DNA of 64,000 bases from Dongia_A sp039808885 (GTDB lineage: Bacteria; Pseudomonadota; Alphaproteobacteria; Dongiales; Dongiaceae), in assembly GCA_039808885.1 (NCBI GenBank), contig JBDHTX010000006.1, positions 62,001-126,000 of the forward strand, given 5' to 3'. The stretch's first letter is position 1, and the number at the start of each line of letters is the position of its first letter. The notes under the pieces are model-generated. The model saw only the letters and a list, made by a program, of their open reading frames with translations, was not told the DNA's origin and made no database searches. Position numbers and translations under genes: made by a program. Positions 53,892 through 63,384 of the stretch are shown in pieces.

Positions 53892-55046
53892 ATGCCCCCT
53901 CTCGGACCGCTTTCCGGCGTCACCATCATCGATCTGACCCGCGTTCTGGCCGGCCCGTTCTGCACCATGATCCTGGCCGATCTCGGCGCCCGGGTGATCA
54001 AGGTCGAGCAGACCGGCAAGGGCGACGATTCGCGCGCCTACGGGCCGTTCATCAACGGCAAATCCGGCTATTTCGTGGCGCAGAACCGCGGCAAGGAATC
54101 CATCGCCCTGGACCTCAAGCTGGATGCCGACATCGCCATCCTGCACCGGCTGCTGGCCAAGGCGGACGTGCTGATCGAGAATTTCCGGCCCGGCACCATG
54201 GAGCGCCTCGGCCTCGGCTGGGAATCCTTGAAGGAACGCTACCCGCGGCTGATCTACGCCGCCACCTCCGGCTTCGGCCAGACCGGCCCCTATGCCGACC
54301 GCCCGGCCTATGACGTGATCGCCCAGGCGATGGGCGGATTGATGAGCGTCACCGGCCACGAGGGCGGACCCCCGACCCGGGTGGGCTCGTCCATCGGCGA
54401 TCTCGGCGCCGGATTGTTCACCGCCCTCGGGATTTCCTCCGCCCTGTTCGACCGCGCCCGGACCGGCAGGGGCATGCAGATCGACGTGGCGATGCTGGAT
54501 TGCCAGATCGCCCTGCTCGAGAACGCGGTCATCCGCTACTACGCCACCGGCCAATCGCCCAAGCCGGTTGGCGCCCGGCATCCCTCCATCGCACCGTTCG
54601 AGCCCTACCGCACGGCCGACAGCCATGTCGTCATCGCCTGCGGCAATGACGAGTTGTTCCGTCGCCTGACGCAGGCCCTGGGCCGGCCGGACATCGCCGC
54701 CGACCCGCGCTTCGTGGAAAACGCTCGCCGCAGCGACAACGTCGTGGCCTTGAAGGCGACGCTCGAGGAGGTGCTGCAGCACCAACCGACCGAGCATTGG
54801 CTGGGTATCCTCGGCGCCGCCGGCATTCCCTGCGCGCCGATCAACGACGTCGCCCATGCCGTCGCCGATCCGCAGGTGGTCGCGCGCAACATGGTCGTGC
54901 CGCTGCTCGACGACGCCCTGCCCGGCATCAAGCTGGCGGGCCTGCCGATCAAGATGTCCGCCTATCCCGAGGCGCTGAGCCGCCCGGCGGCGCCGGATCT
55001 CGACGGCGACCGCGCCCGCATCCTGGCGGACTTTCCGCCGCCATGA
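53892..55046 (+). CDS. CaiB/BaiF-type (class III) CoA transferase
   Basis: 384 residues. Moves CoA between acyl-CoA and a carboxylic acid. N-terminal PLSGVTIIDLTRVLAGPF, GDDSRAYGPFINGKSGYF, the catalytic Asp170 in SSIGDLGAGLFTALG and C-terminal GRPDIAADPRFVENARR. Substrates cannot be told. Its stop overlaps the penicillin acylase start (ATGA at 55043-55046). Divergent from ornithine decarboxylase. Confidence 0.93.
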   Translation: MPPLGPLSGVTIIDLTRVLAGPFCTMILADLGARVIKVEQTGKGDDSRAYGPFINGKSGYFVAQNRGKESIALDLKLDADIAILHRLLAKADVLIENFRPGTMERLGLGWESLKERYPRLIYAATSGFGQTGPYADRPAYDVIAQAMGGLMSVTGHEGGPPTRVGSSIGDLGAGLFTALGISSALFDRARTGRGMQIDVAMLDCQIALLENAVIRYYATGQSPKPVGARHPSIAPFEPYRTADSHVVIACGNDELFRRLTQALGRPDIAADPRFVENARRSDNVVALKATLEEVLQHQPTEHWLGILGAAGIPCAPINDVAHAVADPQVVARNMVVPLLDDALPGIKLAGLPIKMSAYPEALSRPAAPDLDGDRARILADFPPP

Positions 55047-57361
55047 GGCGACCCCGCCTTCGGCGCTGGCTGATCGGCATCGGGATCGTCCTGCTGGCGA
55101 TCGCGCTGCCGGTGCTGGTTGCCGCCTGGCTGGCTTTCGGATCGCTGCCCAAGACGCGTGGCGAGATCACGCTTGCCGCGGCGGGCCTCGCCGCCCCGGC
55201 CACCATCGCCCGCGACGCGGCGGGGATTGTCACCATCACCGCGGCCAATGCGACGGACGGCTATTTCGCCCTTGGGTTCGCCCATGCCCAGGACCGCCTG
55301 TTCCAGATGGATACGATGCGCCGGCTCGGCGCCGGGCGCCTGGCCGAGATTGTCGGCGAGCCGGCGGTGAAATCGGACAAGCTGATGCGCACTCTCGGCC
55401 TGGCGCAACAGGCCGAGGCCCAGTATGCCGATGCCAGCCCGGACCTGCGCGCGGCGCTGGATTCCTACAGCGCCGGCGTGAACGCCTTCCTCGCCGAGCA
55501 TGGCGGACCGCTGCCGTTGGAGTTCCAGCTGCTCGGCTACCGGCCCGAGCCGTGGCGCGCCACCGACAGCCTGCTCTGGGGCCGCATCATGGCCTGGCAG
55601 CTTTCCGGCAACGCCGGGCAGGAGATCGTCAACGAGGGCCTGCGCGGCAAGGTCGATCCCGACCTGCTGCGGATCCTGATGCGCACCGAGGGCAGCCTCG
55701 CCGGCCTCACCGGTCTCGGCGCCACCCGCAGCGCCTCGAACAACTGGGTGATCGCCGGGCGATTGAGCGCCAGCGGTGCGCCGCTGCTGGCCAACGACCC
55801 GCATCTCGGATTCAGCGCGCCGGTGATCTGGTACATGACGCGGATCGTGACACCGGATGGACTGCTCGTTGGCGCTACCGCGCCGGGCCTGCCGCTGCTG
55901 GTGATCGGCAGCAACGGCCACGTCGCCTGGGGCTTCAGCACGACGCATAGCGACACTCAGGATCTCTACGAGGAGCGCATCTCGCCGGACGACCCGGGCA
56001 TGTACCAGACGCCCGGCGGCTGGCAGAAAATCCAGGTGCGGCGCGAGACCATCAAGGTCAAGGACGGGGCCGACCAGGCCTTCGACATCCGCACCACCCG
56101 GCACGGCCCGATCATCAGCGACCTCGACCCCGAGCGCTACCTGCATCGCACTTTCGCCCTGAGCTGGACCGGCTTCGCGCCGGAAGACCACACGCCAGAC
56201 GCCTTCCTGGGGATGAACCGGGCCGCCGACGCCGCCGCTTTCAAGGCGGCGCTGCGCAACTTCCATTCGCCGCAGCAGAACGTGGTCTATGCCGATGCCG
56301 ATGGACATATCGGCTTCGTCGCCGCCGGGCGCGTTCCGGTCCGGCGCAACATCGCCAACCAGTCGCTGCTGCCGGCCCCCGGCTGGTTCGCCGACTACGA
56401 CTGGCTGGGCGGCCTCGCCTTCGCCGATCTGCCGCAACTGGACGATCCGCCGGCGGGCCGCATCGTCACCGCCAACAACGACATCCGGCCGCCACGCTAT
56501 CGGGCATTTCTCGGCGCCAGCTTCGACCGCCCCTATCGGCATGACCGCATCGAGCAGCTGTTGACGGCGCTGCCGATCGCCACGCTGCAGGACTTCAAGG
56601 CGATCCAGACCGACGACTATTCCAGCCCCCTGCACGCGTTCGTGCGCACCAACCTGCCGCCCATCGTGCCGACCATCCCGCTCGACATCGCCGCGGCGCT
56701 TTCCGGCTGGGATGGGCGGATGCGGCCGGACCGGCCCGAACCGCTGATCGCCACGGCGTGGCTCTATGCGACGGCGCGCGGCGTGCTTGGCGACGAGCTC
56801 GGCGCGGAGGGGTTCGAGCAATGGTGGTTCTGGCAGACCGACATCCTCGACCAGGTGCTGCGCCAGGACCGCTGGTGCGACGACCCGCAGACGCCCGGCG
56901 CCGAGACCTGCCGGGATGCCGTCCGCCTGGCCTTGCCGGTGGCCCTCGAGGCCCTGCGCCAGGCCTACGGCCCGGACTGGAAAAACTGGTCCTGGGGCGC
57001 GTCGCATTCCATGACCTTCCGGCATCCCGTCTTCGGCCGGATTCCGAGGGTGGGCGACTGGCTGACCAGCACGGTGGCGGCGCCCGGCGACCAGTTCACC
57101 GTCAATCGCGGCGGGTCCTTCGCCCGGGAGAACGGCACCCAATTCGCCGACATCCACGGGCCCGGCATGCGCCTGCTGGTGGACATGAGCCACCCGGAAA
57201 ACCCGCAATTCAGCCTGGCGGGCGGCCAGTCGGGCCATCCGCTCTCCTCCCATTACGACGATCTGCTGCTAGACTGGGCGAACGGACTGTATCGGCCCTT
57301 CGACCAACCGGCGCGCGACGTGCTGACCCTGCGCCCGGCCGCGCAAAAGGCGAATCCATGA
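55043..57361 (+). CDS. Penicillin acylase family amidohydrolase (Ntn hydrolase)
   Basis: 772 residues from ATG 55043. An N-terminal hydrophobic signal or anchor (about 9-33) is followed by the alpha chain (ANATDGYFALGFAHAQDRLFQMD), a spacer, and the autoprocessing site TRSASNNWVIAG, where Ser232 would become the N-terminal nucleophile of the beta chain. Later family motifs are NDPHLGF, RHGPII and TANNDIRPP. These exported enzymes hydrolyse amide bonds, including acyl-homoserine lactones, beta-lactam side chains or other N-acyl compounds; the real substrate is unknown. Coupled to genes on both sides by ATGA overlaps. Confidence 0.93.
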   Translation: MRRPRLRRWLIGIGIVLLAIALPVLVAAWLAFGSLPKTRGEITLAAAGLAAPATIARDAAGIVTITAANATDGYFALGFAHAQDRLFQMDTMRRLGAGRLAEIVGEPAVKSDKLMRTLGLAQQAEAQYADASPDLRAALDSYSAGVNAFLAEHGGPLPLEFQLLGYRPEPWRATDSLLWGRIMAWQLSGNAGQEIVNEGLRGKVDPDLLRILMRTEGSLAGLTGLGATRSASNNWVIAGRLSASGAPLLANDPHLGFSAPVIWYMTRIVTPDGLLVGATAPGLPLLVIGSNGHVAWGFSTTHSDTQDLYEERISPDDPGMYQTPGGWQKIQVRRETIKVKDGADQAFDIRTTRHGPIISDLDPERYLHRTFALSWTGFAPEDHTPDAFLGMNRAADAAAFKAALRNFHSPQQNVVYADADGHIGFVAAGRVPVRRNIANQSLLPAPGWFADYDWLGGLAFADLPQLDDPPAGRIVTANNDIRPPRYRAFLGASFDRPYRHDRIEQLLTALPIATLQDFKAIQTDDYSSPLHAFVRTNLPPIVPTIPLDIAAALSGWDGRMRPDRPEPLIATAWLYATARGVLGDELGAEGFEQWWFWQTDILDQVLRQDRWCDDPQTPGAETCRDAVRLALPVALEALRQAYGPDWKNWSWGASHSMTFRHPVFGRIPRVGDWLTSTVAAPGDQFTVNRGGSFARENGTQFADIHGPGMRLLVDMSHPENPQFSLAGGQSGHPLSSHYDDLLLDWANGLYRPFDQPARDVLTLRPAAQKANP

Positions 57362-58596
57362 CCCAGCTTGCCAAGCCCACACTCGACGACATCCGCCGCG
57401 CCGCTGAGGCGATCAAGGGCCATGTCGTGCGCACGCCTTTCGTCTCGGCGCCGCGACTGGCCAAGCAGCTTGGCCTTGCCTCGCTCCGGATCAAGCTCGA
57501 GAACCAGCAATTCACCGGCTCGTTCAAGGATCGCGGCAGCTACTACAAGCTGCGCAACCTGGCGCCGGAGGAAGCCAAGCGCGGCGTGATCGCCATGTCG
57601 GCCGGCAATCATGCCCAGGGCGTCGCCTATCACGCGCAGCGCCTGGGCATCCCGGCCACCATCGTCATGCCGGAGGGAACGCCGTTCACCAAGATCGAGC
57701 GCACCGCGAGCTTCGGGCCGCGCGTGATCCTGAACGGCGACAGCATCGACGCCGCCGCGGTCTATGCCCGCGAACTGGCGGCGAAGGAAAATCTGATCTT
57801 CGTCCACCCCTATGACGATCCCTATATCGTCGCCGGCCAGGGCACCATCGGGCTCGAGATCCTCGAGGACGATCCGGAACTCGATTTCCTGGTGATCCCG
57901 ATCGGCGGCGGCGGTCTCATCGGCGGCATCTCGACGGCGGTGAAGGCGCTGAAACCCGGCATCGAGATCTACGGCGTCGAATCCGACCTCTACCCGTCGA
58001 TGCACCACGCCATCAACCAGATCCCGCCGGCCAATGGTGGCCAGACCCTGGCCGACGGCATCGCCGTCAAATCGCCCGGCGCCCTGACCCGCGCCATCGT
58101 CGAGGAGAACGTGCGCGAGGTCCTGCTGGTGGACGAAATGGCGGTGGAGCGCGCGGTCGGCACCCTGGTGGAGACCCAGCGCATCGTCGCCGAAGGCGCG
58201 GGTGCGGCGGGCCTCGCGGCGATCATGACGCATCCGGGCGCCTTCAAGGGTTGCCGGGTCGGCATCGTCGTCGGCGGCGGCAACATCGATGCGCGCCTGC
58301 TGTCGCAGATCCTGATGCGGACCCTGGTGTTCGACGGTCGCATGGCCACCCTTCGCATCGAGATCATCGATCAGCCGGGCGTGATGTCGACCCTGACCAA
58401 GGTGATCGGCCAGGCCGGCGGCAACATCATGGACATCACCCACCACCGCCTGTTCGTCGATCTGCCGGTCAAACGCGCCGAAGTCGACGTCCTGGTCGAG
58501 ACCCGCAATGCCAAGCATGTGGGCGAGATCATTGAAATGCTTGAGCGGACGGGCTTTTCCACGCGGCGGCTGAGCAGCCACTCGGACCAGGAATGA
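57358..58596 (+). CDS. Threonine ammonia-lyase (threonine dehydratase)
   Basis: 412 residues from ATG 57358 (overlaps the previous stop). PLP enzyme converting threonine to 2-oxobutyrate and ammonia. Lys57 in NQQFTGSFKDRGSYYKL, SAGNHAQGVAYHA, PIGGGGLIGGIS, and a C-terminal ACT domain (about 325-405, LRIEIIDQPGVMSTLTKVIG). One ACT domain fits the TdcB/short type used for catabolism or a single-regulatory-domain IlvA. Location behind an acylase and a CoA transferase is unusual. Confidence 0.94.
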   Translation: MTQLAKPTLDDIRRAAEAIKGHVVRTPFVSAPRLAKQLGLASLRIKLENQQFTGSFKDRGSYYKLRNLAPEEAKRGVIAMSAGNHAQGVAYHAQRLGIPATIVMPEGTPFTKIERTASFGPRVILNGDSIDAAAVYARELAAKENLIFVHPYDDPYIVAGQGTIGLEILEDDPELDFLVIPIGGGGLIGGISTAVKALKPGIEIYGVESDLYPSMHHAINQIPPANGGQTLADGIAVKSPGALTRAIVEENVREVLLVDEMAVERAVGTLVETQRIVAEGAGAAGLAAIMTHPGAFKGCRVGIVVGGGNIDARLLSQILMRTLVFDGRMATLRIEIIDQPGVMSTLTKVIGQAGGNIMDITHHRLFVDLPVKRAEVDVLVETRNAKHVGEIIEMLERTGFSTRRLSSHSDQE

Positions 58597-58698
58597 ACAA
58601 AAACGGTGAATAACCGGCGGCCCCGCCTAACCAAGTTTTAACTAAATTCCCGCCATGGTCGACAACAGGAAAATCTGTGCTCCGGTTGGTCGTTCGGC

Positions 58699-59559
58699 AT
58701 GCTTATCATCGTTGGCGCCGTGGTGGTCCTGGGCTGCGTGTTCGGCGCTTACGCCGTGCATGGCGGCCACATGGCCGTGTTGTGGCAGCCGGCGGAGTTC
58801 GTGATCATCCTGGGCGCCGCGACCGGCGCCTTTATCATCGCCAACACCAAGGCCAACATCAAACAGACCCTGAAGGGCGTGAAGCGCGCCTTCAAGGGGC
58901 CGACCTACAAGAAGGCGGATTACGTTGAACTGCTGAGCGTCCTCTATCAGCTGTTCAAGCTGGCCAAGACCAAAGGCATGCTGGCGCTGGAGCAGCACGT
59001 CGAAAAGCCGGACGAAAGCACCCTCTTCGCGCAGTTCCCGAAATTCCAGAAGGACCACCACGCGGTGGAGTTCCTCTGCGACTACCTGCGCATGATGACC
59101 CTGGGCACCGAGAACCCCAACGAGGTCGAGACCGTCATCGACGCCGAACTGGAGACCCATCACGCGGAATTGCACGGCGCATCGCACGCGGTGACCGGCA
59201 TGGCCGACGGCATGCCCGCGCTCGGCATCGTCGCCGCGGTGCTGGGCGTCATCCACACCATGGGTTCGATCACCGAACCGCCCGAGGTGCTCGGCCACCT
59301 GATCGGCGCGGCCCTGGTCGGCACCTTCTTCGGCGTGCTGATGTCGTACGGCATTTTCGCGCCGATCGCTTCGGCGATCGCGTCAGTCGACAACGCCGAC
59401 GCAAAATACTACCAGTGCATGAAGGCCGGGCTGCTCGCCCACATGCAGGGCTATCCGCCCTCCGTCTCCGTCGAGTTCGCCCGCAAGGTCCTGCTCTCCA
59501 CCGAACGGCCCAACTTCTACGAAGTCGAGCAGGCGGTCAGCTCGCTCCCCGCAGTCTGA
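58699..59559 (+). CDS. motA: Flagellar motor stator protein MotA
   Basis: 286 residues. Four membrane helices: MLIIVGAVVVLGCVFGAY at the start, FVIILGAATGAFIIANT, then GMADGMPALGIVAAVLGVIHTM and LIGAALVGTFFGVLMSYGIF. The cytoplasmic loop with LEQHVEKPDESTLF and HHAVEFLCDYLRMM bears charged residues that contact the rotor. With MotB it forms the proton-driven stator. Twenty bp before motB. Confidence 0.97.
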   Translation: MLIIVGAVVVLGCVFGAYAVHGGHMAVLWQPAEFVIILGAATGAFIIANTKANIKQTLKGVKRAFKGPTYKKADYVELLSVLYQLFKLAKTKGMLALEQHVEKPDESTLFAQFPKFQKDHHAVEFLCDYLRMMTLGTENPNEVETVIDAELETHHAELHGASHAVTGMADGMPALGIVAAVLGVIHTMGSITEPPEVLGHLIGAALVGTFFGVLMSYGIFAPIASAIASVDNADAKYYQCMKAGLLAHMQGYPPSVSVEFARKVLLSTERPNFYEVEQAVSSLPAV

Positions 59560-59579
59560 TGCGATAGGAGCGCACGGGC

Positions 59580-60569
59580 ATGGCCGACGAACGCCCAGTC
59601 ATCATCAAGCGGATCAAGAAAGTCGCGGGCGGCCATCACGGCGGCGCCTGGAAGGTGGCCTATGCCGACTTCGTCACCGCGATGATGGCGTTCTTCCTGC
59701 TGCTCTGGCTGCTGAACGCGGTGACCGAGGAGCAGAAGCAGGGCATCGCGCAGTATTTCCGCCCCACCATCGCCTTCCAGAACACGTCCGCCACCTTCGC
59801 CGTGCTCTCCGGCCAGGCCCAGCCGATGGAAACCATGAGCGGCGGCGCCGCGTCGCAGAGCGACGTCGACAATCCCGAGCTGACCGACCCGACCCAGCCG
59901 GAGCCCGCCACCGGCGAGGGCAACAAGCCAGTCGACCTGCAGGAAGCCCAGGCGACCGTCGCCCAGGCCGAGGAGAAGCAGCTGCAGCAGATCAAGGACG
60001 AGGTGAAGAAGGTCATCGACGAGACGCCGGACCTCAAGGGCATGGAGAAGAACCTCAAGATCGACAAGACCGAGGAGGGCATCCGCATCCAGCTGCTGGA
60101 CCAGGAGAAGGTGTCGATGTTCCCCTCCGGCAGCGCCTCGATGAACCCGCAGAGCAAGGAACTGCTGCAGAAGGTGGCGCAGATCGTCCGCGACCTGCCG
60201 AACAAGATCGAGATTTCGGGTCATACCGACGCGACGCCGTATAGCGGCAACGCCAACTACACCAACTGGGAACTGTCGACCGACCGCGCCAATGCCTCGC
60301 GCCGCGTGCTGGTGGAATCGGGCATCGACACCGGACGGCTGAAGACCGTCGAAGGCCGGGCGGACACCGACCCGCTGATCAAGGACAACCCGCTCGATCC
60401 GCAGAACCGCCGCATTAGCATCGTCCTGCTGCGCGAGCCCAAGCCGGGCGACGGTGCCCCGCCGCCGCGCACCGGCACGCCGCCCGAGCTGGTGCCGAAC
60501 GAGGCCGCCCCCGCCGAGCCCGGGCAGGCGGCGCCCGCCGAAGCTCCCGCCGCCGCGCCGGCGCAATAG
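59580..60569 (+). CDS. motB: Flagellar motor stator protein MotB
   Basis: 329 residues. The single membrane helix contains the proton-carrying Asp30 (WKVAYADFVTAMMAFFLLLW), followed by a plug and linker rich in Q/E (about 90-150). An OmpA-like peptidoglycan-binding domain (about 170-280) has KIEISGHTDATPYSG and NWELSTDRANASRRVL. The last 45 residues are a proline/alanine-rich tail, longer than in E. coli MotB. Coupled with motA. Confidence 0.96.
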   Translation: MADERPVIIKRIKKVAGGHHGGAWKVAYADFVTAMMAFFLLLWLLNAVTEEQKQGIAQYFRPTIAFQNTSATFAVLSGQAQPMETMSGGAASQSDVDNPELTDPTQPEPATGEGNKPVDLQEAQATVAQAEEKQLQQIKDEVKKVIDETPDLKGMEKNLKIDKTEEGIRIQLLDQEKVSMFPSGSASMNPQSKELLQKVAQIVRDLPNKIEISGHTDATPYSGNANYTNWELSTDRANASRRVLVESGIDTGRLKTVEGRADTDPLIKDNPLDPQNRRISIVLLREPKPGDGAPPPRTGTPPELVPNEAAPAEPGQAAPAEAPAAAPAQ

Positions 60570-60655
60570 CCGGTGGCCGGCGCCGCAGGTCCCCTTGCAA
60601 ATCGGCCAACCCCTCTCATATGAGGGAGATTGTCCCCTCTTCATGAGGCGCCGGC

Positions 60656-61159
60656 GTGGCCGATCCGAAACTTCCAGCCATTTCGCTCGCGGGCCTGGGC
60701 GGCGGCGACGCCAACCCGACCTTTGACCCGCTCTTGCATCCCGAGCTCTACGACGGCGTGGCCCTGCGGCGGGTCCTGGCGTTTTGCCTGGACCTGACGG
60801 TGATCCTGGTGGTGCTGGGCATCGCCTGGACCGCGGCGATCGTGCTGGCCTTCGTCTCGTTCGGTCTGATCGTGCTGCCGATGAGCCTGGGATCGCTCGC
60901 CTTTGTCGTTCTCTACGACGTGCTGACCATCGGCGGCCCGGCCGCCGCGACGCCCGGCATGCGCGCCGCCGGCCTGAAAGTCGTCTCCCAGACCGGCGGC
61001 AGGCCGGACAATGTGCAGTCGCTGCTGATGTCGGCGTTGTTCTGGGTGATCTCGTCCTGGTCGATCCTGCCGCTCGCGGTGGCGCTGCTGAATCCGCGCT
61101 GGCGCTGCGTCCATGATTTCCTGTCGGGCACCCTGGTCGTCCGCCGGCTTGGCGCCTAA
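60656..61159 (+). CDS. RDD-family membrane protein
   Basis: 167 residues from GTG 60656. Three predicted helices (about 43-65, 72-92, 120-140) with the RDD pattern: LRRVLAFCLDLTVILV, TPGMRAAGLKVVSQTGG and a C-terminal NPRWRCVHDFLSGTLVV. RDD proteins are small integral membrane proteins, some of which act in ion exchange; function here is unknown. It stands 86 bp after motB and 84 bp before bpt, possibly independently expressed. Confidence 0.82.
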   Translation: MADPKLPAISLAGLGGGDANPTFDPLLHPELYDGVALRRVLAFCLDLTVILVVLGIAWTAAIVLAFVSFGLIVLPMSLGSLAFVVLYDVLTIGGPAAATPGMRAAGLKVVSQTGGRPDNVQSLLMSALFWVISSWSILPLAVALLNPRWRCVHDFLSGTLVVRRLGA

Positions 61160-61243
61160 GCCGCTGCCCCAGGCCGCCTTTCCGGGGCAAACAGCCCGCC
61201 AGAGGCTGGATTAACGACCTGGAATTGCGGTATTTTATCCGTC

Positions 61244-61978
61244 ATGAGCGTTCTCGGCCGCGGATTCCCCATCCCGTTCCTGGTCACGACAGAGGTTCCC
61301 TGCCCCTATCTGCCGGACCGGATGGAGCGCAAAGTGATCACCGAACTCTCCGGTGGCAACGCCCCGGAGCTGTTCGAGTTGCTGTCTCACGCCGGTTTCC
61401 GGCGCAGCCACTCCATCGCCTACCGGCCGGCCTGCTCGGGGTGCCAGGCCTGCGTGCCGGTGCGCATCCCCGTCGCCGATTTCGAGCCGAACCGCACGCA
61501 GCGACGGATCGCCCGGCGCAATGCGGCGCTGGTCGCGCGCGTGCGCGACAATGTGCCGACCCAGGAGCAGTTCGAACTGTTCGTGCAGTATCTCGAAGCG
61601 CGCCATGCCGATGGCGAGATGGTCGGCATGGGACCACAGGACTACAGCAGCATGGTGGCCGATTCCCCGGTCGACACGCGCATGATCGAGTTGCGGCGGC
61701 TGGATGGAACCTTGGTCGCCTGCTGCCTCACCGATTGGAACAAGGATGGCATTTCCGCGGTCTATAGTTTCTATGAACCACATCGGACGGATCTGAGCCT
61801 CGGCGTTTATGTTGTGCTCTGGCTCATCGAAGAAGCGCGGCGGCGCAGCCTGCCATACGTCTATCTCGGCTATTGGGTCGAGAACAGCCGCAAGATGGCC
61901 TACAAGTCGGGCTTCAGGCCGCTCGAGGGATACGGGCCCAACGGCTGGAATCGGATTTCGCCGTTGGCGACGACGTGA
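61244..61978 (+). CDS. bpt: Aspartate/glutamate leucyltransferase
   Basis: 244 residues. Transfers leucine from leucyl-tRNA to N-terminal Asp or Glu, marking proteins for ClpAP degradation (N-degron pathway). ATE-like fold: TTEVPCPYLPDRMERKVIT, the cysteine motif YRPACSGCQACVPVRIPV, GISAVYSFYEPHRTDLSLG and YVYLGYWVENSRKMAYKSGF. Length normal. No clpS in the window. Confidence 0.95.
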   Translation: MSVLGRGFPIPFLVTTEVPCPYLPDRMERKVITELSGGNAPELFELLSHAGFRRSHSIAYRPACSGCQACVPVRIPVADFEPNRTQRRIARRNAALVARVRDNVPTQEQFELFVQYLEARHADGEMVGMGPQDYSSMVADSPVDTRMIELRRLDGTLVACCLTDWNKDGISAVYSFYEPHRTDLSLGVYVVLWLIEEARRRSLPYVYLGYWVENSRKMAYKSGFRPLEGYGPNGWNRISPLATT

Positions 61979-62099
61979 ACGGAATGCACGCAGCGCCAAC
62001 GCGAAACCCCACGGCGGCTCTTTTGCAGTTGCACACGGCCTGCTAGTTTGAGGCATTCGGAGCGCCCGCGCCGCTCCTGGTAATATGAGGACTTCCCCG

Positions 62100-63206
62100 A
62101 TGAAACGTCGCAACTTCCTGACCGGCGCCGGAATGGCGGCTGGCGCTGCCGCAGTTGCGGGCGGCGTCGCGAAGCCCGCCATCGCCCAGGACCGCCTGGA
62201 ATGGAAAATGGTGACGAGCTGGCCGAAGGGGTTGCCTGGCCTCGGCACCGGCGCGGAACGCCTGGCGGAGCGGATCACCAAGGCCTCGGACGGCCGCCTG
62301 AGCGTCAAGGTGTTCGCCGCCGGCGAACTGGTGCCGGCGACCGGCTGCTTTGACGCCGTCTCGCAGGGCACCGCCGAGATGGGTCACGACGCGTCCAACT
62401 ATCACATCGACCGGCTGGCGGCGGCGGGATTCTTCTGCTCCGTGCCAATGGGCCTGACCGCGGGCGAGCTCAATGGCTGGGTCTATTTCGGCGGCGGCCA
62501 GGAATTGTGGGACGAGCTCTACGCGCCGTTCAACGTCAAGCCGTTCCTGGCCGGCAACACCGGCGCGCAGATGGGCGGCTGGTTCCGCAAGGAGATCAAC
62601 AAGGTCGGCGACCTCAAGGGGTTGAAGTTCCGCACCGTCGGCCACGGCGCGCAGGTGCTTGCGCGGCTCGGCGTCACCATCATTCCGCTGCCGAGCAACG
62701 AGATCTTCGCCAATCTGCAATCCGGCGCCATCGACGGCGCCGAGTGGGTCGGCCCCTACAACGACCTGTCGCTGGGCTTCTACAAGGTCACGAAACTGTA
62801 CTACTGGCCGGGCTTCCAGGAGCCAGGCGGCGCCCTGCAATGCGTGATCAACAAATCCAAGTTCGAGTCCCTGCCCGACGAGCTGCGCCAGATCGTGGCC
62901 GCCTGCTGCGCCGCCGAGAACGACATGATGCTGGCGGAGTTCAACGGCCGCTCCCCCGCCGCCCTCGCCTCGCTGGTCAACGAGCATGGCGTCGAGATCA
63001 AGCAGTTCCCCCGCGACGTGCTGGCAGCGCTCGGCGCCGCGTCCGGCGAGGTCATGGAAGAGCTTTTTGCGAACGGCGACGACATTACCCGGCGCATCGC
63101 CACGTCCTATTTCAAGTTCCGCCAGGACGCGATGCGCTATACGAAGATTTCCGAGGCCGCGTTTACCGCGGCCCGGTCGATGCGGTTCGACTTCCCGAAA
63201 GGTTAA
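62100..63206 (+). CDS. TRAP transporter substrate-binding protein (DctP family), orphan
   Basis: 368 residues from ATG 62100; GAGG lies 10 bases upstream. The N-terminus MKRRNFLTGAGMAAGAAAV has a twin-arginine signal ending AIAQ. The mature part has the DctP fold: WKMVTSWPKGLPGLGTGAERLAERI, GTAEMGHDASNYH, GDLKGLKFRTVGHGAQVLARLG (conserved Arg binding the substrate carboxylate) and SGAIDGAEWVGPYND. It resembles the 2-oxoacid-binding TakP subgroup. No dctQ or dctM genes follow, so the membrane part must be elsewhere. Confidence 0.92.
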   Translation: MKRRNFLTGAGMAAGAAAVAGGVAKPAIAQDRLEWKMVTSWPKGLPGLGTGAERLAERITKASDGRLSVKVFAAGELVPATGCFDAVSQGTAEMGHDASNYHIDRLAAAGFFCSVPMGLTAGELNGWVYFGGGQELWDELYAPFNVKPFLAGNTGAQMGGWFRKEINKVGDLKGLKFRTVGHGAQVLARLGVTIIPLPSNEIFANLQSGAIDGAEWVGPYNDLSLGFYKVTKLYYWPGFQEPGGALQCVINKSKFESLPDELRQIVAACCAAENDMMLAEFNGRSPAALASLVNEHGVEIKQFPRDVLAALGAASGEVMEELFANGDDITRRIATSYFKFRQDAMRYTKISEAAFTAARSMRFDFPKG

Positions 63207-63384
63207 CTTTGGCGCCCGCCCGGCCTGAGACCGATCTGTCGCGCAAACGTGATTAGGTCCAGCGTCGGAGTTGACAGTATGCAACCGGGCGATGACACTA
63301 TTTAGTAAGTTTTTTGAACACTCCGGCGCCCGCTCGGGCCCCGGTACAACGAGACTCGGAATCACATCCAACCTGGAGGTAATC

